Positions 16,479 to 24,899 of a stretch of DNA of 64,000 bases are shown here, in pieces. Under the pieces are notes generated by a model. The model was not told where the DNA came from, did not search any database, and saw only the letters and a list, made by a program, of their open reading frames with translations. Position 1 is the first letter of the stretch. The number at the start of each line of letters is the position of its first letter. The stretch covers positions 1-64,000 of the forward strand of contig NZ_QQTY01000007.1 of assembly GCF_003670115.1 (NCBI RefSeq), written 5' to 3'. Position numbers and translations under genes: made by a program. The DNA is from Natronorubrum halophilum (GTDB lineage Archaea > Halobacteriota > Halobacteria > Halobacteriales > Natrialbaceae).

Positions 16479-17690
16479 TCACCACGTATCCTGCTCGGCG
16501 AAGGTTATCGACCAGTTCGACGGGTCGGTGACGGCCCGGCCGGCGACGGTCCACTCGTGACCGCCGTCGTCCGCGAGCGGATAGGTGACCTGCGTCGTCT
16601 GTTGGGTGAGCCGGGAGAGCGGGAGCGACTGATCCGAACGGAACCCGAACGCGGTGAGCAGGGACGGCGGGATCGCTCGCCCGCTCGCTGCGAGAACGTC
16701 CGCTCCGCGCCGATCGGCGACGATTCGCTCGAGGATCTCGGAGAGTCCGTCTCGACGATGCGGCGTCGTTCCCAGCGGAACCACGTCGGTGAGACAGGTC
16801 GTCCGTGAGCCGTCTTCCGTCTTCGTTCCGGTGATCACGCCGGCGACGGGCTCGCCGTGTCGGGTCGCCAGATAGGCGTCGTACGCCCAGTGCGGGTTCT
16901 CGAATCGCCAGTCGTAGAAGCGCTCGTCGCGGTGTCCGTGGATCGCTCCGGGTACGGCCGACTCGTAGAGGTCGACGAACCGTTCGGCGGGAACGTTCTC
17001 GAACCTGTTGACCGTGATACTCGAGGCGTTTCCTCTGCGCTTCGCACGTGCGCGATGATACACACTAGTAACCGGGCGAGTTCCTTTCGCGAGCGTTTTC
17101 AGTCGCTCGCCGTCGACGTCGAGCATGCCGTCCGGCCGCTGGACGCGATAGTACGTCGGGACGTTCTCGACGACCTGCCAGCCGTGTTTGAGGCTTCCCG
17201 AGAGCGTCGCGGGATTGGGGAAGTTGAAAAACATCCCCGCCTCCCGGTTCCGGTACCGTTCTTTGAGTCGCTCGGTCGTTCGGGAGTAGAGCCCGCGCCG
17301 CCGGTGGTCCGGATGGACCATCACGTCGGACGGCTGAAGCCCCCGAAACGTCCTCGAGCCCGCGCGCAACTCGAGGGCGAAACAGGGTTTCGTCCCGACG
17401 ACTCGCCCCTCGTGGGTCGCGACGATCATCGGCACGTGGTCGGTGTAGGGGTTGGCCTCGTACTTCCAGCGGAACCACTCGTCGTCGCGCTCGCCCAGCA
17501 CCTGCTCGTACAGCTCGAGGAAGTCCTCGCGGTCGCCGGGTTCGTACGGCCGGATCACGTAGTGATCGTCCGCGGCCGGTTGCGCCGCGGTGGCGCTGCC
17601 GGTCGTCTCGGGTCCCGTCGTGTCGGTCGATTCGTCGGTTCGATCGTCGCGCCTCGGATCGGCGTTTGTTCGGTGGTGTTCTGTTGCCAT
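16479..17690 (-). CDS. GNAT-family acetyltransferase (Eis-like length)
   Basis: A 403-aa protein. After a disordered N-terminus of about 40 residues, a GNAT fold begins at YVIRPYEPGDREDFLELY, with the acetyl-CoA motif A near residues 125-150 (VMVHPDHRRRGLYSRTTERL; the R/G-x-x-G/A loop is HRRRGL). The second half (about 210-400) looks like a second, degenerate GNAT-like lobe. Many haloarchaeal surface-glycan regions carry such two-lobed acyltransferases. It lies 32 bp after the CoA transferase gene and is probably transcribed with it. The acceptor (sugar amine or peptide) is unknown. Confidence 0.8.
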   Translation of the reverse strand: MATEHHRTNADPRRDDRTDESTDTTGPETTGSATAAQPAADDHYVIRPYEPGDREDFLELYEQVLGERDDEWFRWKYEANPYTDHVPMIVATHEGRVVGTKPCFALELRAGSRTFRGLQPSDVMVHPDHRRRGLYSRTTERLKERYRNREAGMFFNFPNPATLSGSLKHGWQVVENVPTYYRVQRPDGMLDVDGERLKTLAKGTRPVTSVYHRARAKRRGNASSITVNRFENVPAERFVDLYESAVPGAIHGHRDERFYDWRFENPHWAYDAYLATRHGEPVAGVITGTKTEDGSRTTCLTDVVPLGTTPHRRDGLSEILERIVADRRGADVLAASGRAIPPSLLTAFGFRSDQSLPLSRLTQQTTQVTYPLADDGGHEWTVAGRAVTDPSNWSITFAEQDTW

Positions 17691-17722
17691 GGTGTCTTCT
17701 TCAATTGGTCGTCTCGTGCGTC

Positions 17723-18967
17723 TCAGTCGTCATCTAAGCTCCCGTCGGTGAGCCCGACGCGTCCCGTCTCGCCGTCTCGTGGCTCCGGATCGGTCTGCGT
17801 CTCGGGCTCCGGTCTGGGGCCGACCGCCGGCTCGAGCAGTTCGCTTCGGTGTTCGTCGAGCAGAGGGGCTCGATCGCCCGGCGTCGGCGGCGTTTCGGCC
17901 ATTTTGATCGGCGTCCCGGCGATGGTGACGGTTTCGTCGGTCCCCGGAAGCTCCGCCTCGACCAGCATCTCGCGCTGGGAGACGTGATCGCAATCGTAGA
18001 CGTCGGCGACGTCCTGAACGGGTGCACAGGGAACCGTCCCGCGAAGGGCGTTGATAACGTCCGCGACCGATCGTCGGGCCACCCACTCTGCAATGGCCGG
18101 TCGGAGGTCGTCCCGGGCTTCGAGACGTTCGGGACCGCTCGAGTACTCGACGACCCAGCCGGGGCGTTCCATCGCCTCGCAGAGGCCGTGCCAGTGACCG
18201 TCGGTGAGTGCGGCGATGACGACGTAGCCGTCGTCGGCCTCGAAGGCGTTGTACGGGAACAGCGTCGGATGGGAGTTCCCGTCTCGGTCCGGCACCTCGT
18301 CGGTGTAGGAGTACTGGTAGACCGACCGCTCGGCGAGACTCACCATCGCGTCGTACATCGCCGTATCGACGAACTGTCCCCTGCCCGTCCGCTCTCGGTG
18401 GTGGAGGGCGGCGAGGATGTTGACCGCGTGTAACACGCCGGTGAAGATGTCGCCGACGCCGAACCCGACCTTCGTCGGCGGGCCGTCCGCCTGTCCGGTC
18501 TGGTGCATGACGCCGCCGAGCGCCTGGGCGACGAGATCGAACGCTGGTTCGTCCTGTTTCGGACTCGAGCCCGTTCGCGGGTCGCCGAAGCCACGCATCG
18601 CGGCGTAGACGAGTCGCGGGTTCCGCTCGGCCAACTGCTCGTACTCGAGGTCGAACTTCTCCATCGTGCCGACCCGATAGTTCTCGACGACGACGTCCGC
18701 GTCGTCGACGAGCGACCGGAACGCCGCTCGGTCCGCTTCGTCGTCGAAATCGAGCTCGAGGCTTCGCTTTCCCCTGTTAACGCTCTGAAAGTAGCCACCG
18801 AAACGCTCGTCGGCCTCGTGAAACGGTGGCGTTTCGCGCACGAAGTCCCCGCCCGGCGGTTCGATTTTCACGACGTCAGCGCCGAGATCGGCGAGCAACA
18901 TCGTACAGTAGGGACCACCGAGGACCCTCGTCAGATCCAGTACACGTACGTCGTCGAGGGCAGTCAT
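17723..18967 (-). CDS. CaiB/BaiF-type CoA transferase (class III)
   Basis: A 414-aa class III CoA transferase. The N-terminal signature is intact: VLDLTRVLGGPYCTMLLADLGADVVKIE, shown here in parts as LTRVLGGPYCTMLL and GADVVKIEPPGGD. It is followed by NRGKRSLELD and the conserved segment with the catalytic Asp region (QFVDTAMYDAM). The C-terminal tail is disordered. Such enzymes move CoA between carboxylic acids. The gene sits alone between surface-glycan genes with an acetyltransferase downstream, so it may feed an acyl-CoA to sugar acylation; that is inference. The ATG at 18967 is preferred. The ATAACAAA element lies 33 bp upstream. Confidence 0.88.
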   Translation of the reverse strand: MTALDDVRVLDLTRVLGGPYCTMLLADLGADVVKIEPPGGDFVRETPPFHEADERFGGYFQSVNRGKRSLELDFDDEADRAAFRSLVDDADVVVENYRVGTMEKFDLEYEQLAERNPRLVYAAMRGFGDPRTGSSPKQDEPAFDLVAQALGGVMHQTGQADGPPTKVGFGVGDIFTGVLHAVNILAALHHRERTGRGQFVDTAMYDAMVSLAERSVYQYSYTDEVPDRDGNSHPTLFPYNAFEADDGYVVIAALTDGHWHGLCEAMERPGWVVEYSSGPERLEARDDLRPAIAEWVARRSVADVINALRGTVPCAPVQDVADVYDCDHVSQREMLVEAELPGTDETVTIAGTPIKMAETPPTPGDRAPLLDEHRSELLEPAVGPRPEPETQTDPEPRDGETGRVGLTDGSLDDD

Positions 18968-18999
18968 GTGTCGTATCAACGACCATGAGTATCTCGGGC

Positions 19000-19007
19000 T
19001 TTGTTAT
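19000..19007 (-). promoter_or_regulatory. ATAACAAA element upstream of the CoA transferase gene
   Basis: ATAACAAA on the minus strand, 33 bp before the start at 18967. One of six identical octamers placed upstream of genes in the surface-glycan region. Confidence 0.5.
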
Positions 19008-19034
19008 GGAGCTCGTTCCCGAGTTCGACCGTTC

Positions 19035-20825
19035 CTACCCGCTGCCGGACACGGAGTACATCCGGAACTCGTCGTTCGAGATCACCTTGTCGACACCCTC
19101 GCGGGTCTCGAACTCCTCGAGCGAGTCCTCGCTGTGATGGAGTTCGTCGTAGATCTCGATTTCTCGAGTCAGATCGAACTCGGTGACGACGAAGTAGTAA
19201 TCGCTCCCGTGATACGCCCCGCTGTAGTTGCCGGCCTCGAACGCCTCGGGATCGACGGTGCCGCTGTCCGCCGTCCCCGCGCTCAGCGTCCCTTCGCGTT
19301 CGATGCCGTTGAGACCGTGGTCGTACCGGTAGGGATCGTATCCCATCCCCGCGAGGGGCGTGTCGTCGTCGGTGTGTGTCAGTCCGGCCTCATAGCCGCT
19401 GAACTTCTGATCGGTAACGTGCTGATTGGGACTGTAGATGATCGGCGAGGCGAACACCGTCATCAGTCCGAGGACGAGACAGGCCCCGAGTGCGAGCGCG
19501 ACGACGGCGTTCGCACCCGGTCTCGTGATCACGCTCGAGAGTCCGCCAACGCCGCGTGCGAAAGCGACTCCCGCGAGGATCGTGAGAATGACTGCGAGGA
19601 AACCGACCTGTCGAAACGCCATGGTCGGCGTCCCGAAGAAGTAGACGAAGAACATCCCGGTTAGCGGGATCAGCGACAACGAGAGGTAGTTGACGAACGA
19701 CTTCGTCTCGGGGTCGAGACTGGTCCGACCGAGCCACACCAGCAGGATGAAGACGCCGACGACGAGCGAGATCACTGCGAGTTCGAAGAACATCGTCACG
19801 AACAGTTCGCCGAGACCGCCTCCGATCTCCTGGAGCGAGGCCTCGCGTTGGCCGACCTCGGCACCGCCGCCGACGTCGGCGGTGAGGATGCCGGTGAGAA
19901 GCCCGGCCAGCGCGTCTCTGAACCGCTCGTTGCTCGTCGCCCAGACGGTGAAGATGACTCCGAGGACGACCGTGTGAGCGTACATCGTCGGATGGTCGAG
20001 GATCGGGTGGTCGTCGTAGCGCCGTCGGGCGAGGAACTGGACGGCGCTGATCGCGCCGAGCAGGACGACGACGTTGATCATCTGCTGTGGGTGGACGAAC
20101 AGGAGCGCGATCCCCGTCAGGAAGATGAGGAGGGTGAACGGCGAAAGGCCGAACGCGAGGCGCTCGATCGCCGCGCGGCGGCGGAGGTACGCGACGAACG
20201 CGAAGACGACGACGGGAACCAGAAAGAGGGCGTTCGAGTTCGTGTGGACGCCCATGTGCGTCGCGATGTTGTTGATCGGCAACACCATCCAGGAGATGAC
20301 CGCCGCGATCCCGACCGCAACGCCGCTCCCGGAGATCTCCCGAACGACGAGCGGAACGAACAGCAGGAACGGCACGAAGAGGATGACGATGCCGAACAGG
20401 AGTGCGCGTTCGATCGGGACGCCGCCGACGTAGTGAAAGACCGAGGCGAGCGAGTGAATGCCGGGGTAAAACAGCTCGTGCGGTGCCGTCTGTCCGGTGA
20501 CGATATCTCGCGTCCAGCCGAGGTGGGTGAGCGCGTCGCCCATTCCAGCAAACCGGTAGTTCCTGATCACCGGGAGACTGACGATCCCCGTGACCGTGGT
20601 TGCGCCGAGTGCGATGCCGCACGCCTGCTCGCGGCCACGGCAGGTGAGCGCCGTACTCACGGCGACGGCCAACGCGAGGGCGAACGCGGCCCACGTTATC
20701 GTCGGCGTGCCCGTGTATATCGACGGCTCGTAGCTGCTCGCGGGGTTCGATCTCGCGACGAGAAGCCCGACCGCCGTCGCGAGAAAGCCGACGGCGAACG
20801 TGATGTTGAGCGTCGATCGTTTCAT
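19035..20825 (-). CDS. Polytopic membrane protein, glycosyltransferase-like
   Basis: A 596-aa protein with about twelve membrane helices in the first 450 residues and an outward hydrophilic C-terminal domain of about 130 residues ending near EFRMYSVSGSG. A conserved polar loop after the second helix (RNYRFAGMGDALTHLGWTRD) carries acidic and histidine residues, as in GT-C or oligosaccharyltransferase-like enzymes whose first extracellular loop holds the catalytic aspartate. The overall plan resembles GT39/AglB-like lipid-linked sugar transferases, but no exact family motif was found. It is probably involved in surface glycan transfer or assembly at the outer face of the membrane. An ATAACAAA element lies 74 bp upstream. 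Confidence 0.7.
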   Translation of the reverse strand: MKRSTLNITFAVGFLATAVGLLVARSNPASSYEPSIYTGTPTITWAAFALALAVAVSTALTCRGREQACGIALGATTVTGIVSLPVIRNYRFAGMGDALTHLGWTRDIVTGQTAPHELFYPGIHSLASVFHYVGGVPIERALLFGIVILFVPFLLFVPLVVREISGSGVAVGIAAVISWMVLPINNIATHMGVHTNSNALFLVPVVVFAFVAYLRRRAAIERLAFGLSPFTLLIFLTGIALLFVHPQQMINVVVLLGAISAVQFLARRRYDDHPILDHPTMYAHTVVLGVIFTVWATSNERFRDALAGLLTGILTADVGGGAEVGQREASLQEIGGGLGELFVTMFFELAVISLVVGVFILLVWLGRTSLDPETKSFVNYLSLSLIPLTGMFFVYFFGTPTMAFRQVGFLAVILTILAGVAFARGVGGLSSVITRPGANAVVALALGACLVLGLMTVFASPIIYSPNQHVTDQKFSGYEAGLTHTDDDTPLAGMGYDPYRYDHGLNGIEREGTLSAGTADSGTVDPEAFEAGNYSGAYHGSDYYFVVTEFDLTREIEIYDELHHSEDSLEEFETREGVDKVISNDEFRMYSVSGSG

Positions 20826-20898
20826 GATCTTGTAGCTAAATCGCTGTTCAGTCCAGTATCAATACGCATGTCTTGGCCGAAGGTCATCGAACCCAACG

Positions 20899-20906
20899 TT
20901 TGTTAT
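20899..20906 (-). promoter_or_regulatory. ATAACAAA element upstream of the polytopic membrane protein gene
   Basis: ATAACAAA on the minus strand, 74 bp before the start at 20825. Confidence 0.45.
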
Positions 20907-20989
20907 AGGGCTCCTATACCGCCGACTTCCCCGTCTGCGGGGGAGTATATTGCGGGGTTCCGTGCGCTCGACACCGAAACACGACCGCC

Positions 20990-21092
20990 AGCGTCTCGCT
21001 GATGGCATCCCGTCCGTTCCGGCCGTCGGCTCGTCGCTCCTTCGACGACGGTGCGCTCCGCGGTCCATCGATACTGGAGGTTCGCGTGCCAT
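20990..21092 (-). pseudogene. 5' relic of a beta-helix protein gene
   Basis: On the minus strand the sequence beginning at the ATG (21090-21092) reads MAREPPVS and matches, at DNA level, the first codons of the 683-aa beta-helix gene (ATGGCACGCGAACCT followed by CGGTATC or CAGTATC). Similarity fades within about 100 bp, where the frame becomes arginine-rich and non-coding. The promoter found before the intact family members is missing. It is therefore a dead fragment of a third copy. Confidence 0.55.
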
Positions 21093-21434
21093 GTCGAGGT
21101 GGCCGGGCCGACCGCCTCGAGCGGACCGTCCCCGGAATCGCCGTCGCGTGGCCCGGATCGACCGTCGCCGCGAATGGACCCGTTCGAACGCGCACGCGAG
21201 CGAAGGAGGTGTGTCATCGCCTGTGGACCGTCGACCGAGCGTAAATCGGTACTTCTCACACGAGAGGTGACGGAGGTATGCATCCATTATCGACCGTGAA
21301 TCGATCGGTATCCGTTGCATTCTCACGTTCCGAACGATCAACGGTTCTGATGGTTTTTGTACTAGTTCGTGATCCGTCGAGTCGACAGCGACCAGTGCGT
21401 GCAGTAGCCGCTGATCAACGACCCACCCTAACCT

Positions 21435-22742
21435 ATGTCATCCATCGTTATCGACCGCGTCAGCGCCGACGGTACGACCCTCGAGTGTGACGTTCGCACG
21501 TCCGCGGACCTCGAGCGTTTTTTCACGACCGAATCGTTTCGAACCGAGTACGACGTCTCGATCGAGGACGTTCCCGAGGGGGTGCTCGCGATCCCGGTCC
21601 TCGCGCAGGTCTGTCCCGTCGCGTGGGCGAACGGGGCCGACGTCTACGTCGACGAGGTCGACGCTGCGTTCGCCCGCGCCTTAGAGGACGTGAAGGCGTC
21701 GTTGCTCTCAATGTACGACTTCCTCGAGGGCGGTACCCTCTATGCGAAACGAACGATCGACGCCGATCCCGCGGACGGCGGCGAGAGCGGGCTCCTCTTT
21801 ACCGGCGGCGTCGACTCGACGTGTTCGTACGTCCGCCACCGCGAGGAGAACCCGACGCTCATCAGCATCCGGGGCTGGACGATCACGCCCGACTCGGCCG
21901 ACGACGAGGACTGGGAGCACCTTCGGTCGCGCGTCTCGTCGTTCGCCGACTCCCACGGCCTCGAGACGGCGTTCGTCGAGTCGAACATGCTCTCCTTCCT
22001 CGCCCACCCGATGTTGCTGGCCCACTACAAACGTCACGTCGACGGGGCGTGGTACAGCTCCGTCGGCCACGGCCTCGGCCTCCTCGGCCTCTGTGCCCCG
22101 ATGGCCTACGCCCGAGGTATCGACGATCTCTACGTCGCCGCCACCCACTGGGAGGGAATCGACCTCGAGTGGGGATCGCGCCCCGACATCGACGATCACG
22201 TCCGGTGGGCGGGTACGCAGTGCCACCACGACTCCTACGACCTCACCCGACAGGAGCGCCTCGACGTCATCGCCGACTACGTCGAAACCGAGGAGCCGAC
22301 GCTCGAACTCCAGACCTGTAACGTCCGGATGGACGGCAACTGCGGCGAGTGCGAGAAGTGCTACCGGACCGCCGTCGGACTGCGACTCTCCGGACTCGAG
22401 CCGACGGTACACGGGTATCCGTTCGCTGACGAAGAGTACCGCGAGATCCGGACCGCCCTCGAGGAGGGGCAGTGGGTCCTCGGACAGGACGAACTGCACA
22501 TGTGGGCGGACATCCGCGATCGCGCGCGCGAAACGGAGCCCGAATCGCTCGAGGAGGAGGTCTTTTTCGAGTGGCTCGAGTCGGCCGACCTCGAGGATCT
22601 CGTCTCGGAGTCGGCGTCCCCGCTGTCTCACCGGCTGCTCCGTGCGGGTGCGAGAAACGCACCGACCAGCGTGTACAACACCGTCTACCCCGCCTGGACG
22701 ACGGCCAAATCGGGGCTGCGGCGCGTTCGATCCGGCCGATAA
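21435..22742 (+). CDS. PP-loop ATP pyrophosphatase, QueC-like
   Basis: A 435-aa protein. The PP-loop ATP-binding motif FTGGVDST is at about residues 122-129, within the SGGxDS signature of adenine-nucleotide alpha hydrolases. A cysteine cluster NCGECEKC near residue 305, with an upstream Cys at 'LQTCNV', resembles the zinc site of QueC/TtcA-type enzymes. The N-terminal 115 residues are unrelated to QueC. Such proteins adenylate a carboxylate or carbonyl to introduce nitrogen or sulfur. In a glycan gene region it may modify a nucleotide-sugar or peptide precursor; that role is inferred. It is a plus-strand gene between minus-strand units, so it is separately transcribed. Confidence 0.75.
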   Translation: MSSIVIDRVSADGTTLECDVRTSADLERFFTTESFRTEYDVSIEDVPEGVLAIPVLAQVCPVAWANGADVYVDEVDAAFARALEDVKASLLSMYDFLEGGTLYAKRTIDADPADGGESGLLFTGGVDSTCSYVRHREENPTLISIRGWTITPDSADDEDWEHLRSRVSSFADSHGLETAFVESNMLSFLAHPMLLAHYKRHVDGAWYSSVGHGLGLLGLCAPMAYARGIDDLYVAATHWEGIDLEWGSRPDIDDHVRWAGTQCHHDSYDLTRQERLDVIADYVETEEPTLELQTCNVRMDGNCGECEKCYRTAVGLRLSGLEPTVHGYPFADEEYREIRTALEEGQWVLGQDELHMWADIRDRARETEPESLEEEVFFEWLESADLEDLVSESASPLSHRLLRAGARNAPTSVYNTVYPAWTTAKSGLRRVRSGR

Positions 22743-22876
22743 CGGGCTCCCCGTCTCGACCTGTCCGATAGCGCTCGCCGCGTTCTGTCCGTCGCGGGTC
22801 TCGAGTATAGGATACGGTTGCATCGCTACGCTGTCAGCTGTCGAAGAAACCGCGTCTCTACTCCGCTCCGTCGAGA

Positions 22877-23206
22877 CTACCGCTTGGGAACGCCGTAATC
22901 GACGTGGACGTGCGGAACGCTCGCGGACTCGGGTGCCGGGACGCCGTTCCAGTCGACGAGGCGGACGTTCGTCACCTGCCCGGCGAATCGGAATCGCTGG
23001 ACGCCAACGTCGATCGTTCCCTCCGCGGCGCCGCCCGAGACGATCGTTGCCTCCTCGACGGGATCGTCCGCGACCATCTCGAGATCCCCGTCGACGGCGA
23101 TCTCGAAATTCGAGGGAACTCCCCGACCGACGATCGTTACGAGGTTCGGAAGCTGTGCAGCGTCAGTCGTGGAAGCGTGGTTCCGTACTGATGTATCGCG
23201 TACCAT
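22877..23206 (-). CDS. Stand-alone single-repeat protein of the beta-helix family
   Basis: A 109-aa protein. Residues about 20-100 form one copy of the 84-residue unit that occurs four times in the 683-aa protein (compare SNFEIAVDGDLEM, EEATIVSG, QRFRFAGQVTNVRLVD with the third unit there). There is no signal peptide and no beta-helix part. The ATG at 23206 is chosen because the family promoter (GGAAAGCTTATA, then GGTTACG) lies directly upstream in the same spacing as in the two full-length genes. It may be a broken-off but still expressed fragment, or a cytosolic binding module. Confidence 0.6.
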   Translation of the reverse strand: MVRDTSVRNHASTTDAAQLPNLVTIVGRGVPSNFEIAVDGDLEMVADDPVEEATIVSGGAAEGTIDVGVQRFRFAGQVTNVRLVDWNGVPAPESASVPHVHVDYGVPKR

Positions 23207-23255
23207 ACTCCGTAACCCGAGCATCTCGGTATAAGCTTTCCTGTCGAATTAATGG
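23207..23255 (-). promoter_or_regulatory. Promoter of the single-repeat protein gene
   Basis: On the minus strand: GGAAAGCTTATA with the TATA core about 27 bp before the ATG, then GGGTTACG near -12. It shares order and spacing with the promoters at 14670 and 16151. Confidence 0.55.
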
Positions 23256-23406
23256 TAGCTACTCGAGAAATACAGTCAGACGGATACTGACCACCGCGTA
23301 GCTGGTCGCGTACGATGTGATGAATGTAAGATGTGACGGATAGTAGATACTCGCGGGCGGGGTGATGAGTGAAACCGCCAGTGGACGCTCGGTGGCGGAT
23401 CGTCGG

Positions 23407-24609
23407 TTATCGTATCTCCGAGAAGGTATTCATGAGGTCGCGAACGAAGGGACGCAGGTCGTCGCGACTGAGGTAGTCGAACCGCGGCTGATCGTAGAGC
23501 GATCGCGCGACTGTCGACACCGCGTCGGATATCGACGGCTTCTCGACGAGTTCGATCTCCTTGGTGAGCACCGAGTGGAGATACAGCAGTTCGCCACGGA
23601 GGAGGTGGCCGCCGATTCCCGGCCGGTAGCTGTGATCGATCCGGTCTCGTTGTCCGTTGGCCAGCAACCAGTAGTAGTAGGGGAAATCCGCGCCGGTCTG
23701 TACGGAGAAGGGGAGCGACGACCAGAACCGGGGATTGACCTCCATGAGCTTGAACTCGCCCGTCTCGTCGTCGCGCAGGAACTCGACCATCGCGAGCCCG
23801 TGCCAGTCCAGTTCGTCGAGCAACGCGAGCCCCGATTCCTCGAGCGCGGGAATGTCGACCGATTCTCGAAACGCGCTGGGTCCGCCGGCGTAGCTGTAGC
23901 CGCGTCGCTGTCGGTGCTGGAACGTCGCCAGCGGCTTGCCCTCGTCGTAGAGCGCGAAGAAGCCGTACTCCTCGGTCGTCGAGACGTACTCCTGAACGAG
24001 GGGGACGTGTTTCATCTCCACGTGGACGTCTTCGGCGGTGGCACCGTGGCACGACTCGAGGTATCGAGTCGACGGCGGGGAAACGCACGTCTCCGGCGTG
24101 TACTCGTCGACGTACTCGTCGCCGAGGATCGTGTACCTGGGTTTGACGATCCACTGTCGCTCCTGGTCGGGTGCCGTCGTGAACAGGGCGGTCTCCGGCG
24201 CGGCGACGCCCGCGGTTTCGGCGGCATCGAAGAGTCGCATGCGATCCTGCGCGCGCGCCAGCGTCTCGAACGTCGGCCACGGCGTGCGCACGTACTCGGC
24301 GAACTCGTCTCGGTACTTCGAGAGAACGTAGACGTCGGGTTCTCGAACGGGAATGATCGTCCGCACGTCCGGACGCATCGCGAGCGAGCGCAACGCGTCC
24401 TTGTACGCCACGAGATCGTCGTGCGGCGACGGCACACGAACCGCCTCGTCGCAGTACTTCGACTGAAACGCCGGCGTCGTTTCGTCGCTCGAGACGACGA
24501 TCGTTCTGATACCGCGTCGGCCGAGCGATCTCACGCAGGCGACGGTACTCGGGGCGGAGATCCCCGGGACGACTACCGATCCGTTCCCGGCCCAGGTGGG
24601 ATTGTCCAT
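23407..24609 (-). CDS. ATP-grasp ligase (carbamoyl-phosphate-synthase-like)
   Basis: A 400-aa protein with ATP-grasp architecture. An N-terminal Rossmann-like domain (VVVPGISAPSTVACVRSLGRRG, seen here as GISAPSTVACVRSL) precedes ATP-binding motifs WIVKPRY (near residue 155), VQEYVS (near 205) and the metal-binding end FKLMEVNPRFWSSL (near 295). Such enzymes join a carboxylate to an amine or thiol. Haloarchaeal relatives lie in polysaccharide gene regions and may amidate or peptidylate sugars. It is preceded by an AT-containing leader with a one-mismatch relative of the ATAACAAA element (24634-24641). The substrates are unknown. Confidence 0.82.
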   Translation of the reverse strand: MDNPTWAGNGSVVVPGISAPSTVACVRSLGRRGIRTIVVSSDETTPAFQSKYCDEAVRVPSPHDDLVAYKDALRSLAMRPDVRTIIPVREPDVYVLSKYRDEFAEYVRTPWPTFETLARAQDRMRLFDAAETAGVAAPETALFTTAPDQERQWIVKPRYTILGDEYVDEYTPETCVSPPSTRYLESCHGATAEDVHVEMKHVPLVQEYVSTTEEYGFFALYDEGKPLATFQHRQRRGYSYAGGPSAFRESVDIPALEESGLALLDELDWHGLAMVEFLRDDETGEFKLMEVNPRFWSSLPFSVQTGADFPYYYWLLANGQRDRIDHSYRPGIGGHLLRGELLYLHSVLTKEIELVEKPSISDAVSTVARSLYDQPRFDYLSRDDLRPFVRDLMNTFSEIR

Positions 24610-24899
24610 AGCATCACTCTCATATGGAATAGAAATGTTATGACGTGTCTAAACGAGCCTCGCGCGAGGCCGCTCGGTTGTTCGGCAGTTTCGATCGCGA
24701 TTCCGTCACGGAATCTCGCGCCGTCAGCGTCCGTACGATCGCGTGCATCGGTACCGGGAGCGAACCTCGCGCGGAGGAGAGAACTGACCCCGGACCGGCG
24801 GGGGTGTCCGCCCGAACGCGGAAAGCTGCGGATAACCCCCCTTCGAAATCAGCGCGAAAACGAGACCACCAGCAACCGCACCGTCCACGTACTGACCGC

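Larger units (their letters stand above)
20826..21434. other. Intergenic with a gene relic
   Basis: It holds the ATAACAAA site at 20899-20906, the relic of a beta-helix gene start (about 20990-21092, minus strand) and an AT-containing stretch (about 21330-21370) that may be the promoter of the plus-strand gene at 21435. Confidence 0.5.
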
